A stretch of DNA of 64,000 bases from NCBI GenBank assembly GCA_965246805.1, contig CBDFFO010000003.1, positions 124,001 through 188,000 of the forward strand, read 5' to 3'. Both the position numbers and the translations under genes were made by a program. Position 1 is the stretch's first letter; each line of letters begins with the position of its first letter. Of this stretch, positions 18,521-26,810 are shown piece after piece. This stretch comes from Schlegelella_A sp965246805 (lineage in GTDB: Bacteria > Pseudomonadota > Gammaproteobacteria > Burkholderiales > Burkholderiaceae_C). The notes below the pieces were generated by a model. The model ran no database searches. It was not told the DNA's origin and saw nothing but the letters and a program-made list of their open reading frames with translations.

Positions 18521-19003
18521 TCAGAACATCAGCTTGCCAGGCCAGATCCAGATCGCGAGCGCGGTGAACACAACGTAGCGGCCGAGCTTGCCGATCGCCA
18601 TGTAGACGACGCAGGGCCAGAACGGCAGCTTGAGCCAGCCGGCCACTGCGCACAGCGGGTCGCCGACGATCGGCAGCCACGACAGCAGACACCCCTTCGC
18701 GCCGAAGCGTTTCAACCACGCCAGCGCGCGCCCGTCCGGGTGCTTGTGCGCGAGTTGCTCGTACGCGCGCTCGGCGCCGTAGCCCATCCACCACGTGAGC
18801 GCCCCGCCGAGCGTGCCGCCGAGCGTGGCCGCGGCCATCGCAGGCCAGAACAGGTCGGGATTGAGCTTGACGAGCCCGAGCACGGCGGGTTCCGAGCCGA
18901 GCGGCAGCAGCGTGGCCGACACGAACGCGATGAAGAACACCGTGCTGAGGCCGTATTCTGGAAGCGCCAGCAGCCCCATCATCGAGTTGATCCAGTCCTC
19001 CAT
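18521..19003 (-). CDS. YqaA family membrane protein (DedA/SNARE-associated-like)
   Basis: A 160-residue inner-membrane protein with about four hydrophobic segments. The motif around LPLGSEP and the GGTLGGALTWWMGYG loop are typical of YqaA, a short relative of the DedA/VTT group. No characterised substrate. It is divergent from dusB and convergent with the phasin gene, with 28 nt between stops. Confidence 0.85.
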   Translation of the reverse strand: MEDWINSMMGLLALPEYGLSTVFFIAFVSATLLPLGSEPAVLGLVKLNPDLFWPAMAAATLGGTLGGALTWWMGYGAERAYEQLAHKHPDGRALAWLKRFGAKGCLLSWLPIVGDPLCAVAGWLKLPFWPCVVYMAIGKLGRYVVFTALAIWIWPGKLMF

Positions 19004-19111
19004 CGCGAGCGATTATCGACAGGGTTTTGCCTCGTGCACTTACCCATCAACCCGCGAAAACGCGCCGCTATACTGCTGCCTCACTTTTCAGCACCCAGCC
19101 CCTCGCCCCCC

Positions 19112-20134
19112 ATGCGCATCGGCCACATCACGTTGGCGAACCGGCTGTTCGCAGCGCCCATGGCGGGCGTCACCGACCGACCCTTCCGGCAGCTTTGCAA
19201 GCGACTCGGCGCGGGCTACGCGGTGAGCGAGATGGTCACCTCGCGAAAGGACCTGTGGACGTCGCTCAAAACGAGCCGCCGCGCCGATCACGATGGCGAG
19301 ACCGCGCCGATCTCGGTGCAGATCGCGGGCACCGACGCGCAAATGATGGCCGAAGCCGCGCGCTACAACATCGACCGCGGGGCGCAGATCATCGACATCA
19401 ACATGGGCTGCCCCGCGAAAAAGGTTTGCAACGCCTGGGCCGGTTCGGCGCTGATGCGCGACCAGCCGCTCGCGCTCGCGATCGTCGATGCGGTGGTCGC
19501 GGCCTGCGCGCCGCGCCACGTGCCGGTCACGTTGAAGATGCGCACCGGCTGGTGCGAAAGCGAGCGCAACGCGACGTGGATCGCGCAGGCGGCCGAACAG
19601 AGCGGCGTCGCGATGGTGACGGTGCACGGGCGCACGCGCGAGCAAGGCTACAAGGGCCACGCCGAGTACGACACCGTGGCCGCAGTGAAGCGCGCGGTCT
19701 CGATTCCGGTCGTCGCGAACGGCGACATCGATTCGCCCGAGAAGGCGCGCGACGTGATCGCCGCGACCGGCGCCGATGCCATCATGATCGGCCGCGCCGC
19801 GCAAGGCCGGCCTTGGATTTTTCGCGAGATCGCGCATTATCTCGAGACCGGCGAGCACCTCGACGCCCCCACCGTGGCCGACGCGCGCCGCTGGATGCTC
19901 GAGCACCTCGACGATCACTACGGCCTCTATGGCGAATACGCGGGCGTTCGCACCGCGCGCAAGCACATCGGCTGGACCGTGCGCGGCCTGGCCGGCGGCG
20001 ACGCGTTCCGGGACCACATGAACCGGCTCGAGACCTGCGAGAGCCAGGTGCGTGCAGTGGAAGACTGGTTCGACACCCTCGCGATGCAGCACCGCCTGAT
20101 GCCCGCACCGATTGCCGCCGCCCTTCTGCAGTGA
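19112..20134 (+). CDS. dusB: tRNA-dihydrouridine synthase B
   Basis: A 340-residue FMN enzyme reducing uridine (position 17 in E. coli) in tRNA. Signatures are APMAGVTDRPFR, SEMV, the INMGCPAKKVCN active-site loop with its catalytic Cys, VTLKMRTGW and ANGDI. ATG 19112 gives the standard N-terminus; the start region is C-rich without a clear Shine-Dalgarno. Forms the classic dusB-fis pair with fis 70 nt downstream. Confidence 0.95.
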   Translation: MRIGHITLANRLFAAPMAGVTDRPFRQLCKRLGAGYAVSEMVTSRKDLWTSLKTSRRADHDGETAPISVQIAGTDAQMMAEAARYNIDRGAQIIDINMGCPAKKVCNAWAGSALMRDQPLALAIVDAVVAACAPRHVPVTLKMRTGWCESERNATWIAQAAEQSGVAMVTVHGRTREQGYKGHAEYDTVAAVKRAVSIPVVANGDIDSPEKARDVIAATGADAIMIGRAAQGRPWIFREIAHYLETGEHLDAPTVADARRWMLEHLDDHYGLYGEYAGVRTARKHIGWTVRGLAGGDAFRDHMNRLETCESQVRAVEDWFDTLAMQHRLMPAPIAAALLQ

Positions 20135-20204
20135 AACGATCCGCTTCGCCCGCCCTGCCAGCCCCCGCCCTGCCCGCCCCCGCTCCGCCCGACCCACGCG
20201 ACCC

Positions 20205-20453
20205 ATGAGCACGCACCAGAACAAAAAGCACATCGAAGAGTGCATCCGCGACAACCTCGACGCCTATTTCAAGGACCTGCGCGGCGTCGAGCCGGCAGCG
20301 ATGTACGAGATGATCCTGAAGGTCGTGGAGAAGCCGCTCTTCGAGGTGGTGATGCGCGAGGCCGACGGCAACCAGAGCCGCGCGGCGGAGTGGCTCGGCA
20401 TCAACCGCAACACACTGCGCAGGAAACTCCTCGACCATCGGCTCGTCAAGTGA
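20205..20453 (+). CDS. fis: Fis family nucleoid-associated DNA-binding protein
   Basis: An 82-residue Fis-like protein. The C-terminal helix-turn-helix (NQSRAAEWLGINRNTLRRKL) is intact; the shorter N-terminus compared with enterobacterial Fis (98 residues) is usual in Betaproteobacteria. ATG 20205 is fixed by the family N-terminus. Its 70-nt leader after dusB is almost purely pyrimidine-rich and shows no Shine-Dalgarno. purH follows 52 nt downstream. Confidence 0.92.
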   Translation: MSTHQNKKHIEECIRDNLDAYFKDLRGVEPAAMYEMILKVVEKPLFEVVMREADGNQSRAAEWLGINRNTLRRKLLDHRLVK

Positions 20454-20505
20454 TGGCGGCGTCGCGCGCACCGATGGCGATCGTTATCTTCACGAGCAGC
20501 ACACG

Positions 20506-22134
20506 ATGCACGCCCTGATATCCGTCTCCGACAAGACCGGCATTGTCGAGCTGGCGCGTGCGCTGCACGGCCTGGGCATCGGGCTGCTCTCGACCGGCGG
20601 CACCGCGAAACTGCTCGCCGACGCCGGCCTTCCGGTCACCGAGGTAGCCGAGCACACAGGCTTCCCGGAAATGCTCGACGGGCGCGTGAAGACCCTGCAC
20701 CCGACGGTCCACGGCGGCCTGCTCGCACGTCGCGACGTGCCGGCGCACATGGCGTCTCTCGCTGCGCACGGCATCACGACGATCGATCTGCTCGTCGTCA
20801 ATCTTTATCCGTTCGAGGCCACCATCGCGAAGCCCGATTGCACGCTCGACGACGCGATCGAGAACATCGACATCGGCGGCCCGGCGATGGTTCGCTCAGC
20901 CGCGAAGAACTGGAAAGACGTGACCGTACTGACCGACGCGTCGCAATACGCGGGCGTGATGCGCGAGCTCACCGAACGCGGCTCGGTCAGCGAGGCGACA
21001 CGTTTCGCGCTCGCCGTCGCCGCGTTCAACCGCATCGCGAACTATGACGCTGCGATCAGCGATTACCTGTCGGCCGTCGTCTGGCCGGACGGTGGCCTGC
21101 CCTCCGGCGGAGTGCCGGAGCGCAGCGAGTTCGCCTCGCAGGCGAACGGCCGCTTCGTGAAGCTGCAGGACCTGCGCTACGGCGAGAACCCGCACCAGCG
21201 CGCTGCGTTCTACCGTGACCTCTTCCCCGCCCCCGGCTCGCTCGTGACCGCCGAGCAGCTGCAGGGCAAGGCGCTCTCGTACAACAACATCGCCGACGCC
21301 GACGCGGCCTGGGAATGTGTGAAGAGCTTTCTCACGAACGATGGCGATGCCGCGGCCTCGGCGGCGTGCGTGATCGTGAAGCACGCGAACCCCTGCGGCG
21401 TCGCCGTGGGCATCGACGCCGCTGAGGCCTATGCGAAAGCGTTCAAGACCGACCCGACCTCGGCGTTCGGCGGCATCATCGCGTTCAACGTCGAGGTCGA
21501 CGAGGCGGCCGCCCGATCGGTGAGCAAGCAGTTCGTCGAGATGCTGCTCGCCCCGTCGTATACCGACGCCGCGCTCGCCGTCTTCGCGGCCAAGGCGAAC
21601 ACGCGCGTGCTGCGCATCGCGCTGCCGGGCGCGGGCGATCGGCAGGCTCTGGCGGCCGCCAGCGCCGCGATGCACGACGTCAAGCGCGTCAATTCCGGCC
21701 TCTTGATACAGAGCGCCGACAGCCACGTGCTCCTGGTTGCCGATCTCAAGGTCATGACCCGACGCCAGCCCACCGCCGAAGAGACGCGCGACCTGATGTT
21801 TGCGTGGACGGTCGCGAAATTCGTCAAGAGCAACGCCATCGTGTTCTGCGCTGGCGGCATGACGCTCGGCGTCGGCGCGGGCCAAATGAGCCGGCTCGAC
21901 TCGGCGCGCATCGCGTCCATCAAAGCCGAACACGCCGGGCTCACGCTGAAAGGTTCGGCTGTCGCGAGCGACGCGTTCTTCCCGTTTCGAGATGGCCTCG
22001 ATGTGGTCATCGATGTCGGCGCCAGCTGCGTGATCCAGCCGGGCGGCTCGGTGCGCGACGACGAGGTGATCGCCGCCGCCGACGAGCGCGGCGTCGCGAT
22101 GGTCTTCACCGGGGTCCGACATTTCCGCCACTGA
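20506..22134 (+). CDS. purH: Bifunctional AICAR transformylase / IMP cyclohydrolase
   Basis: A 542-residue enzyme for the last two steps of IMP synthesis. The N-terminal cyclohydrolase domain starts ALISVSDKTGI and carries LLSTGGTAKLL and RVKTLHPTVHGG; the C-terminal transformylase domain has LRYGENPHQRAAFY, VKHANPCGVAVG and SDAFFPFRDG. Slightly longer than E. coli PurH (529). Order dusB-fis-purH is conserved in Betaproteobacteria. Confidence 0.97.
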   Translation: MHALISVSDKTGIVELARALHGLGIGLLSTGGTAKLLADAGLPVTEVAEHTGFPEMLDGRVKTLHPTVHGGLLARRDVPAHMASLAAHGITTIDLLVVNLYPFEATIAKPDCTLDDAIENIDIGGPAMVRSAAKNWKDVTVLTDASQYAGVMRELTERGSVSEATRFALAVAAFNRIANYDAAISDYLSAVVWPDGGLPSGGVPERSEFASQANGRFVKLQDLRYGENPHQRAAFYRDLFPAPGSLVTAEQLQGKALSYNNIADADAAWECVKSFLTNDGDAAASAACVIVKHANPCGVAVGIDAAEAYAKAFKTDPTSAFGGIIAFNVEVDEAAARSVSKQFVEMLLAPSYTDAALAVFAAKANTRVLRIALPGAGDRQALAAASAAMHDVKRVNSGLLIQSADSHVLLVADLKVMTRRQPTAEETRDLMFAWTVAKFVKSNAIVFCAGGMTLGVGAGQMSRLDSARIASIKAEHAGLTLKGSAVASDAFFPFRDGLDVVIDVGASCVIQPGGSVRDDEVIAAADERGVAMVFTGVRHFRH

Positions 22135-22149
22135 GCAGCGCGCGGCGCG

Positions 22150-22767
22150 ATGACGTCGCCGGAAGCGGCCGGCTTGCTGCTCGCCTTCGTCGCGCGGCTC
22201 ATCACCGGCGCGCAAGGCCACTGGTACGGCTGCCCACCGAAGGCCGAGCAGCGCATCTACTTCGCGAACCACCAGAGTCATTTCGACTGGGTCTTGCTGT
22301 GGGCCGCGCTGCCGCGGGACCTGCGCGCCACGACCCGCCCGATCGCCGCGCGCGACTACTGGACCTCGTCGACGCTCAGGCACTGGATCACGCGCGAGAT
22401 CTTCAACGCCGTTTACGTGAGCCGCGAACGAACGGCCGATGAAGACCCGCTCGAGCCCTTGCTCGAGGCGCTGCGCAGCGGCGATTCGCTGGTGATCTTT
22501 CCCGAAGGCACGCGCGGTCACGCCGCCGACCCAGCGTCGTTCAAGTCGGGCCTCTACGCGCTCGCGCAGGCCTTCCCCGACGTGCAGCTGATCCCGGCGT
22601 GGATCGACAACGTACAGCGCGTGATGCCCAAAGGCGAAGTGGTGCCGGTGCCCATCCTCTGCTCGGTGACGTTCGGTGCGCCGCTCCATCTTCAGCCGGG
22701 TGAGGACCGCCGCGTGTTCCTCGATCGCGCCCGCGCCGCGGTCGTCGCGTTGCGGTTGGTCGCCTGA
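22150..22767 (+). CDS. PlsC-type lysophospholipid acyltransferase
   Basis: A 205-residue acyltransferase, probably making phosphatidic acid or remodelling lysophospholipid. The catalytic NHQSHFD (HX4D) is at about residue 41, and FPEGTRG about residue 118. It is shorter than typical PlsC (240-260), with only a short N-terminal hydrophobic segment. Its stop overlaps the start of a CDP-diglyceride synthetase gene by 1 nt (TGATG), so the two are coupled and may act in sequence. Confidence 0.85.
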   Translation: MTSPEAAGLLLAFVARLITGAQGHWYGCPPKAEQRIYFANHQSHFDWVLLWAALPRDLRATTRPIAARDYWTSSTLRHWITREIFNAVYVSRERTADEDPLEPLLEALRSGDSLVIFPEGTRGHAADPASFKSGLYALAQAFPDVQLIPAWIDNVQRVMPKGEVVPVPILCSVTFGAPLHLQPGEDRRVFLDRARAAVVALRLVA

Positions 22768-23732
22768 TGGGCGGCTTGCGCGCGCTCACCAGCACCCAGC
22801 AGGTCGGGCTGCTCTTCGTCACCTTGTTCGGCTCGCTCGCGCTCACCACCATCCTCACCTTCAGCCGCACTTTCAGCGGCACGCCGGAGCGGCTCGAGGC
22901 CGTCGAACGCTTTCGCGACGAGGTGCGCGCGATGTGGGCGACGGCCATCGTGTTCTGGGTCTCGTGGGCCTCCGGCACCGTCGTCACCACGCTGTTGTTC
23001 GGCGTGGTCTCGTTCCTCGCGCTGCGCGAGTTCGTGACGCTCACGCACACGCGGCGCGGCGATCACCGGAGCCTGCTGCTCGCGTTCTTCGTGATCCTGC
23101 CGCTGCAGTACGTCTTCGTCGGCGCGCGGCTTTTCAACGCGTTCACGGTGTTCATCCCGGTCTACGTCTTCCTCGCGATCCCTGTGATGAGCGCGATCGC
23201 CAACGACCCGCACCGCTTTCTCGAACGCACCGCGAAGATCCAGTGGGGCATCACCGTGTGCGTGTACGGCCTGAGCCACGCGCCTGCGCTGCTGCTGCTC
23301 GATCTGCCGGCGTATCAGGGCCGCGGCGCATTCCTCGTCTTCTGTCTGGTGATGACGGTGGTGGCGGCCCAGGTCGTGCAGGAGCTCGCTTCACGGCGCC
23401 TGCGTCGACGGCCGGTTGCGCGAGCGATCAGCCGATCGTTCTCGTGGCGCGCCTGGGGCTCTGGCGTGCTCGCGTCGGGTCTGGTCGGCGGCCTGCTCTA
23501 CTGGAGCACGCCGTTCAAGCCCTTGCCCGCACTCGCGATAGGCCTGGTCGCCGGCGGAGCGGGGACGCTCGGCGAGTTCGTCATGCGCGCGTTGAAACGA
23601 GACGCCGGCGTGCGCAGCTGGTCGGGCAAGGCGTCGGTGACCGGGGCGGTCGGCCTGCTCGACCGGGTCGCGCCGCTCTGCTTCGCGGCGCCGGTTTTCT
23701 TTCATGCGGTGCGCTGGTATTTCGGCGCTTGA
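22767..23732 (+). CDS. Phosphatidate cytidylyltransferase (CdsA/YnbB-like)
   Basis: A 321-residue integral membrane enzyme that should turn phosphatidic acid and CTP into CDP-diacylglycerol. About eight hydrophobic segments are present and the C-terminal signature reads GAVGLLDRVAPL. The N-terminal extension before the first helix resembles YnbB-type rather than main-pathway CdsA, so it may be a second copy. Coupled to the acyltransferase upstream and ending 78 nt before ruvC. Confidence 0.85.
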   Translation: MGGLRALTSTQQVGLLFVTLFGSLALTTILTFSRTFSGTPERLEAVERFRDEVRAMWATAIVFWVSWASGTVVTTLLFGVVSFLALREFVTLTHTRRGDHRSLLLAFFVILPLQYVFVGARLFNAFTVFIPVYVFLAIPVMSAIANDPHRFLERTAKIQWGITVCVYGLSHAPALLLLDLPAYQGRGAFLVFCLVMTVVAAQVVQELASRRLRRRPVARAISRSFSWRAWGSGVLASGLVGGLLYWSTPFKPLPALAIGLVAGGAGTLGEFVMRALKRDAGVRSWSGKASVTGAVGLLDRVAPLCFAAPVFFHAVRWYFGA

Positions 23733-23810
23733 TCCCGTGTCGGTCCGCATGACACCGATGCTCGGCCGGCCGGTGCGATCGATGCCACACGGGCACGTCA
23801 TCATTCACGC

Positions 23811-24359
23811 ATGCGCGTCCTCGGCATAGACCCCGGCCTCCGCACCACCGGCTTCGGCGTGGTGGAGAGCGACGGCATGCAGCTGCACTATGTGGTGAGC
23901 GGCACGATCAGGACCGGCACCGTCGCCAACGAGCCGCTGCCGGCCCGGCTCAAGGTCATCTTTGATGGCGTGCGCGAGGTGACCACGCGCTATGCACCGA
24001 CCTGTGCCTCGATCGAGATCGTGTTCGTCAACGTCAACCCGCAGTCGACCTTGCTGCTCGGACAGGCGCGCGGTGCGGCGCTGACCGCGCTGGTCTCGAA
24101 CGACCTGGTCGTCAACGAGTACACCGCGTTGCAGATGAAGCGCGCGATCGTCGGCCACGGGCACGCGAAGAAGGAGCAGATCCAGCAGATGGTGATGCGC
24201 TTGCTGGCGCTGCCGAGCGTGCCGGGGCCGGATGCGGCCGATGCGCTGGGGCTGGCGATATGCCATGCGCACGCGGCGCGGGCGTTTGCTGCGGTGGCGC
24301 GCAGCACGGCGCGGGTGGTCGGGGCGCCGGCTCGCTTCAAGCGAGGACGGGTGGTTTGA
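23811..24359 (+). CDS. ruvC: Crossover junction endodeoxyribonuclease RuvC
   Basis: A 182-residue Holliday-junction resolvase. The start MRVLGIDPGLRTTGFGV includes catalytic D7; a second acidic residue is in SIEIVFV and the C-terminal pair in GPDAADALGLA. ruvA and ruvB, which usually follow in this group, are not downstream; an extragenic palindrome and an exoribonuclease gene follow instead. Confidence 0.96.
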   Translation: MRVLGIDPGLRTTGFGVVESDGMQLHYVVSGTIRTGTVANEPLPARLKVIFDGVREVTTRYAPTCASIEIVFVNVNPQSTLLLGQARGAALTALVSNDLVVNEYTALQMKRAIVGHGHAKKEQIQQMVMRLLALPSVPGPDAADALGLAICHAHAARAFAAVARSTARVVGAPARFKRGRVV

Positions 24360-24415
24360 TCTTTCTCACTGCGTGAGGGGCTTGGTATGTGCGGGCACTG
24401 CGAGCCGATGGCAGG

Positions 24416-24544
24416 GCTTTACGTCCTGCGGAGGTCGCGGCCGGACTGGCCCGGCCAGGGCCAGTAACTTTCATTTGCTGGCCCAAATGAAAGTTACTCG
24501 CCCTGCCCGGGCGAGACCGGGCGCCGCCTCCGAAGGACTAAAGC
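24416..24544. repeat. Large imperfect extragenic palindrome (REP-like element)
   Basis: Two arms of about 61 bp, 24416-24477 and 24484-24544, face each other across the 6-nt spacer CTGGCC. The inner 15 bp (AGTAACTTTCATTTG and its complement) are perfect; the outer parts match at roughly three bases in four, including GCTTTA..GTCCT and CGGAGG. It fills most of the 312-bp gene-free gap between ruvC and the RNB gene; the remaining flanks (24360-24415, 24545-24671) hold nothing I recognise. It resembles dispersed palindromes with AGTAACTTTC cores that I recall in Burkholderiales intergenic regions. Confidence 0.8.
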
Positions 24545-24671
24545 GCCGCCCCGGCACGCAGTGCCGAAAGCACCGCCCGCGATGCTCAACCGCAATTGAG
24601 TCACACCCGCAACGCGTGAACGTTGCACCCACGCCCTTGCGCCACGCGAGCACAGGCGACAATCCCGCCCG

Positions 24672-26783
24672 ATGTATGCCCTCTACGAAGAAAGCGGAAA
24701 GTTCCTCGCCGGCCGCGTGATGAGCGAAGCCGACAGCTCGATGCAGATCGAGCTCGAATCGGGCAAGCGCGCGAAGGTCAAAGCGGCGCACGTGCTGATG
24801 AAGTTCGCGCACCCCGAACCGAGCGACCTGATCGCCAGGGGCCAGGCACTGGCGCACGAGATCGATCTCGATCTGGCGTGGGAGTTCGCGCCCGACAGCG
24901 AATTCGGTTTCGCGGAATTCGCACGTGATTACTTCGGCGCGAATGCGGGCGCCGAGTCGCAGGCCGCCGCGCTCTTCTGCATCTTCGGCGCCCCGCATTA
25001 CTTCCGCCGACTCGGCAAGGGCCAGTTCAAGAAAGCGCCCGAAGAAACCGTGAAGGCCGCGTTGCTCGGGATCGAGCGCAAGAAGCTCGTGGTCCAGCAG
25101 ATCGATGCGTGGGCGTCGGAGCTCGTGGCCGGCATGTGCCCGGCGCCGATACGCGAACAGCTCTACAAGATTCTCTTTCGGCCCGACAAGAACGCGGCCG
25201 AATACAAGGCGCTCGTCGACGCGTCGAAGCGGGCCCACGTGGCGCCGCTCGATGTGCTGAAAGCCGCCGGCGCGATCGACTCGCCGTACCAGTTCCACTG
25301 GCGCCGATTCCTGTTCGACAACTTCGCGAAAGGCACCGCCTTCCCTGCGCTCGAGGTGCCCGCCGTCGCCGAGACGCTGCCGCTAGTCACCGCCCACGCG
25401 TTCTCGATCGATGACTCGGCCACCACCGAGATCGACGACGCACTCTCGGTCGAAGGCATCGGCAGCGGCACGCTCGTGGTCGGCGTGCACATCGCGGCAC
25501 CGGGCCTCGCGTTGGCGCCGGGTTCGCCGATCGACAAGCTCGCGCGCGACCGGCTCTCGACCGTCTACATGCCGGGCCACAAGATCACGATGCTGCCGAG
25601 CGCGGTTGTCGACGCCTACACGCTCACCGAAGGCCGCGAGTGCGTCGCGGTCTCGCTCTACGTGACCTTCGACGAGACCACGCTCGACGTGCGCGCGAGC
25701 GAGACGCGGCTCGAGCGCCTGCGCATCGCGGCCAACCTTCGCTACGACCGGCTCGAAGACGTCGTGACCGAGGCTTCGCTCACCGGCGCGGCAGCGGCCG
25801 ACTACGCGTTCGCCGCCGAGCTCGCGTGCCTCTACCGACTCGCCCGACATTTGAAGGCAGGCCGCGAAGCGGTGCGCGGCAAGCCCGAGAACTTCAACCG
25901 GCCGGACTACACCTTCCGCATCGAGCGTGAAGCCGACGGCACCAGCGACGACGGCCCACGTGGCGATGAAACGGTCGCGATCGGCACGCGCCAACGCGGT
26001 TCGCCGCTCGACCTGATCGTTGCCGAGTCGATGATCCTCGCCAACAGCACGTGGGGCGCGTGGCTGCAAGCCTGCGGAGTGCCCGGCATCTACCGCAGCC
26101 AGGCCAGCATGGCGCCGGGCGTGAAGGTGCGCATGGGCACGCGCGCAGCGCCGCACGCGGGGATGGGCGTTGCGCAATACGCGTGGTCGACCTCGCCGCT
26201 GCGCCGCTATGTCGACCTCGTCAACCAGTGGCAGATCATCGCCTGCGCCAAATACGGCAAGACCGCCGCGCTCGCCGCGCCGTTCAAGCCGAAGGACGCG
26301 CAATTGCTCGGCATCATTTCCGATTTCGAATCGACGTACGCCGAGTACAACGGTTTCCAGTCTGCGATCGAGCGCTACTGGGCCTTGCGCTTCGTGATGC
26401 AACAGCAGATCGACGAGCTCGATGCGGCGGTGATGAAAGACGGCCTCGTGCGCGCCGACAACCTGCCGCTGGTGTTTCGCGCGGTGGGCGCCGAAAACCT
26501 CTCGCGCGGCGCGCACGTGCGGGTAAAGGTCGGTGCCATCGACCTGTTAACGCTCGATGTGCATGCGTCGGTGCTGCGCCAGCTCGACGCCGCGGACGCG
26601 GGCCTTGCCGTCGAGCCGTCGGCCGATGATGCCGACGATGCCGACGGCAGTCACGACGATGCCGCGATCGCAGGCCCGATCTCGCTCGCCGTCGATCTAG
26701 AGCCGGCCGACGGCGCCGCGACGTCGAGCGCTGCCCCGGCCGCGGTGGCCGAGGCCGAGCCGGCGACGAGTCCGGCCGGCTGA
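24672..26783 (+). CDS. RNB family 3'-5' exoribonuclease (RNase II-like)
   Basis: A 703-residue exoribonuclease. An N-terminal OB-like region precedes the RNB catalytic domain (about residues 230-570), whose active site reads SIDDSATTEIDDALSV at 245-260. Compared with E. coli RNase II (D201, D207, D209, D210), the second position is Glu (E253); D247, D255 and D256 are kept. A late PHAGMGVAQYAWSTSPLRRY segment is the usual RNB end. The C-terminal 80 residues are acidic, Ala-rich and probably disordered. Followed after 27 nt by tonB. Confidence 0.88.
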   Translation: MYALYEESGKFLAGRVMSEADSSMQIELESGKRAKVKAAHVLMKFAHPEPSDLIARGQALAHEIDLDLAWEFAPDSEFGFAEFARDYFGANAGAESQAAALFCIFGAPHYFRRLGKGQFKKAPEETVKAALLGIERKKLVVQQIDAWASELVAGMCPAPIREQLYKILFRPDKNAAEYKALVDASKRAHVAPLDVLKAAGAIDSPYQFHWRRFLFDNFAKGTAFPALEVPAVAETLPLVTAHAFSIDDSATTEIDDALSVEGIGSGTLVVGVHIAAPGLALAPGSPIDKLARDRLSTVYMPGHKITMLPSAVVDAYTLTEGRECVAVSLYVTFDETTLDVRASETRLERLRIAANLRYDRLEDVVTEASLTGAAAADYAFAAELACLYRLARHLKAGREAVRGKPENFNRPDYTFRIEREADGTSDDGPRGDETVAIGTRQRGSPLDLIVAESMILANSTWGAWLQACGVPGIYRSQASMAPGVKVRMGTRAAPHAGMGVAQYAWSTSPLRRYVDLVNQWQIIACAKYGKTAALAAPFKPKDAQLLGIISDFESTYAEYNGFQSAIERYWALRFVMQQQIDELDAAVMKDGLVRADNLPLVFRAVGAENLSRGAHVRVKVGAIDLLTLDVHASVLRQLDAADAGLAVEPSADDADDADGSHDDAAIAGPISLAVDLEPADGAATSSAAPAAVAEAEPATSPAG

Positions 26784-26810
26784 GCGCGCGCCCCAATCCC
26801 GCCCATCGCG

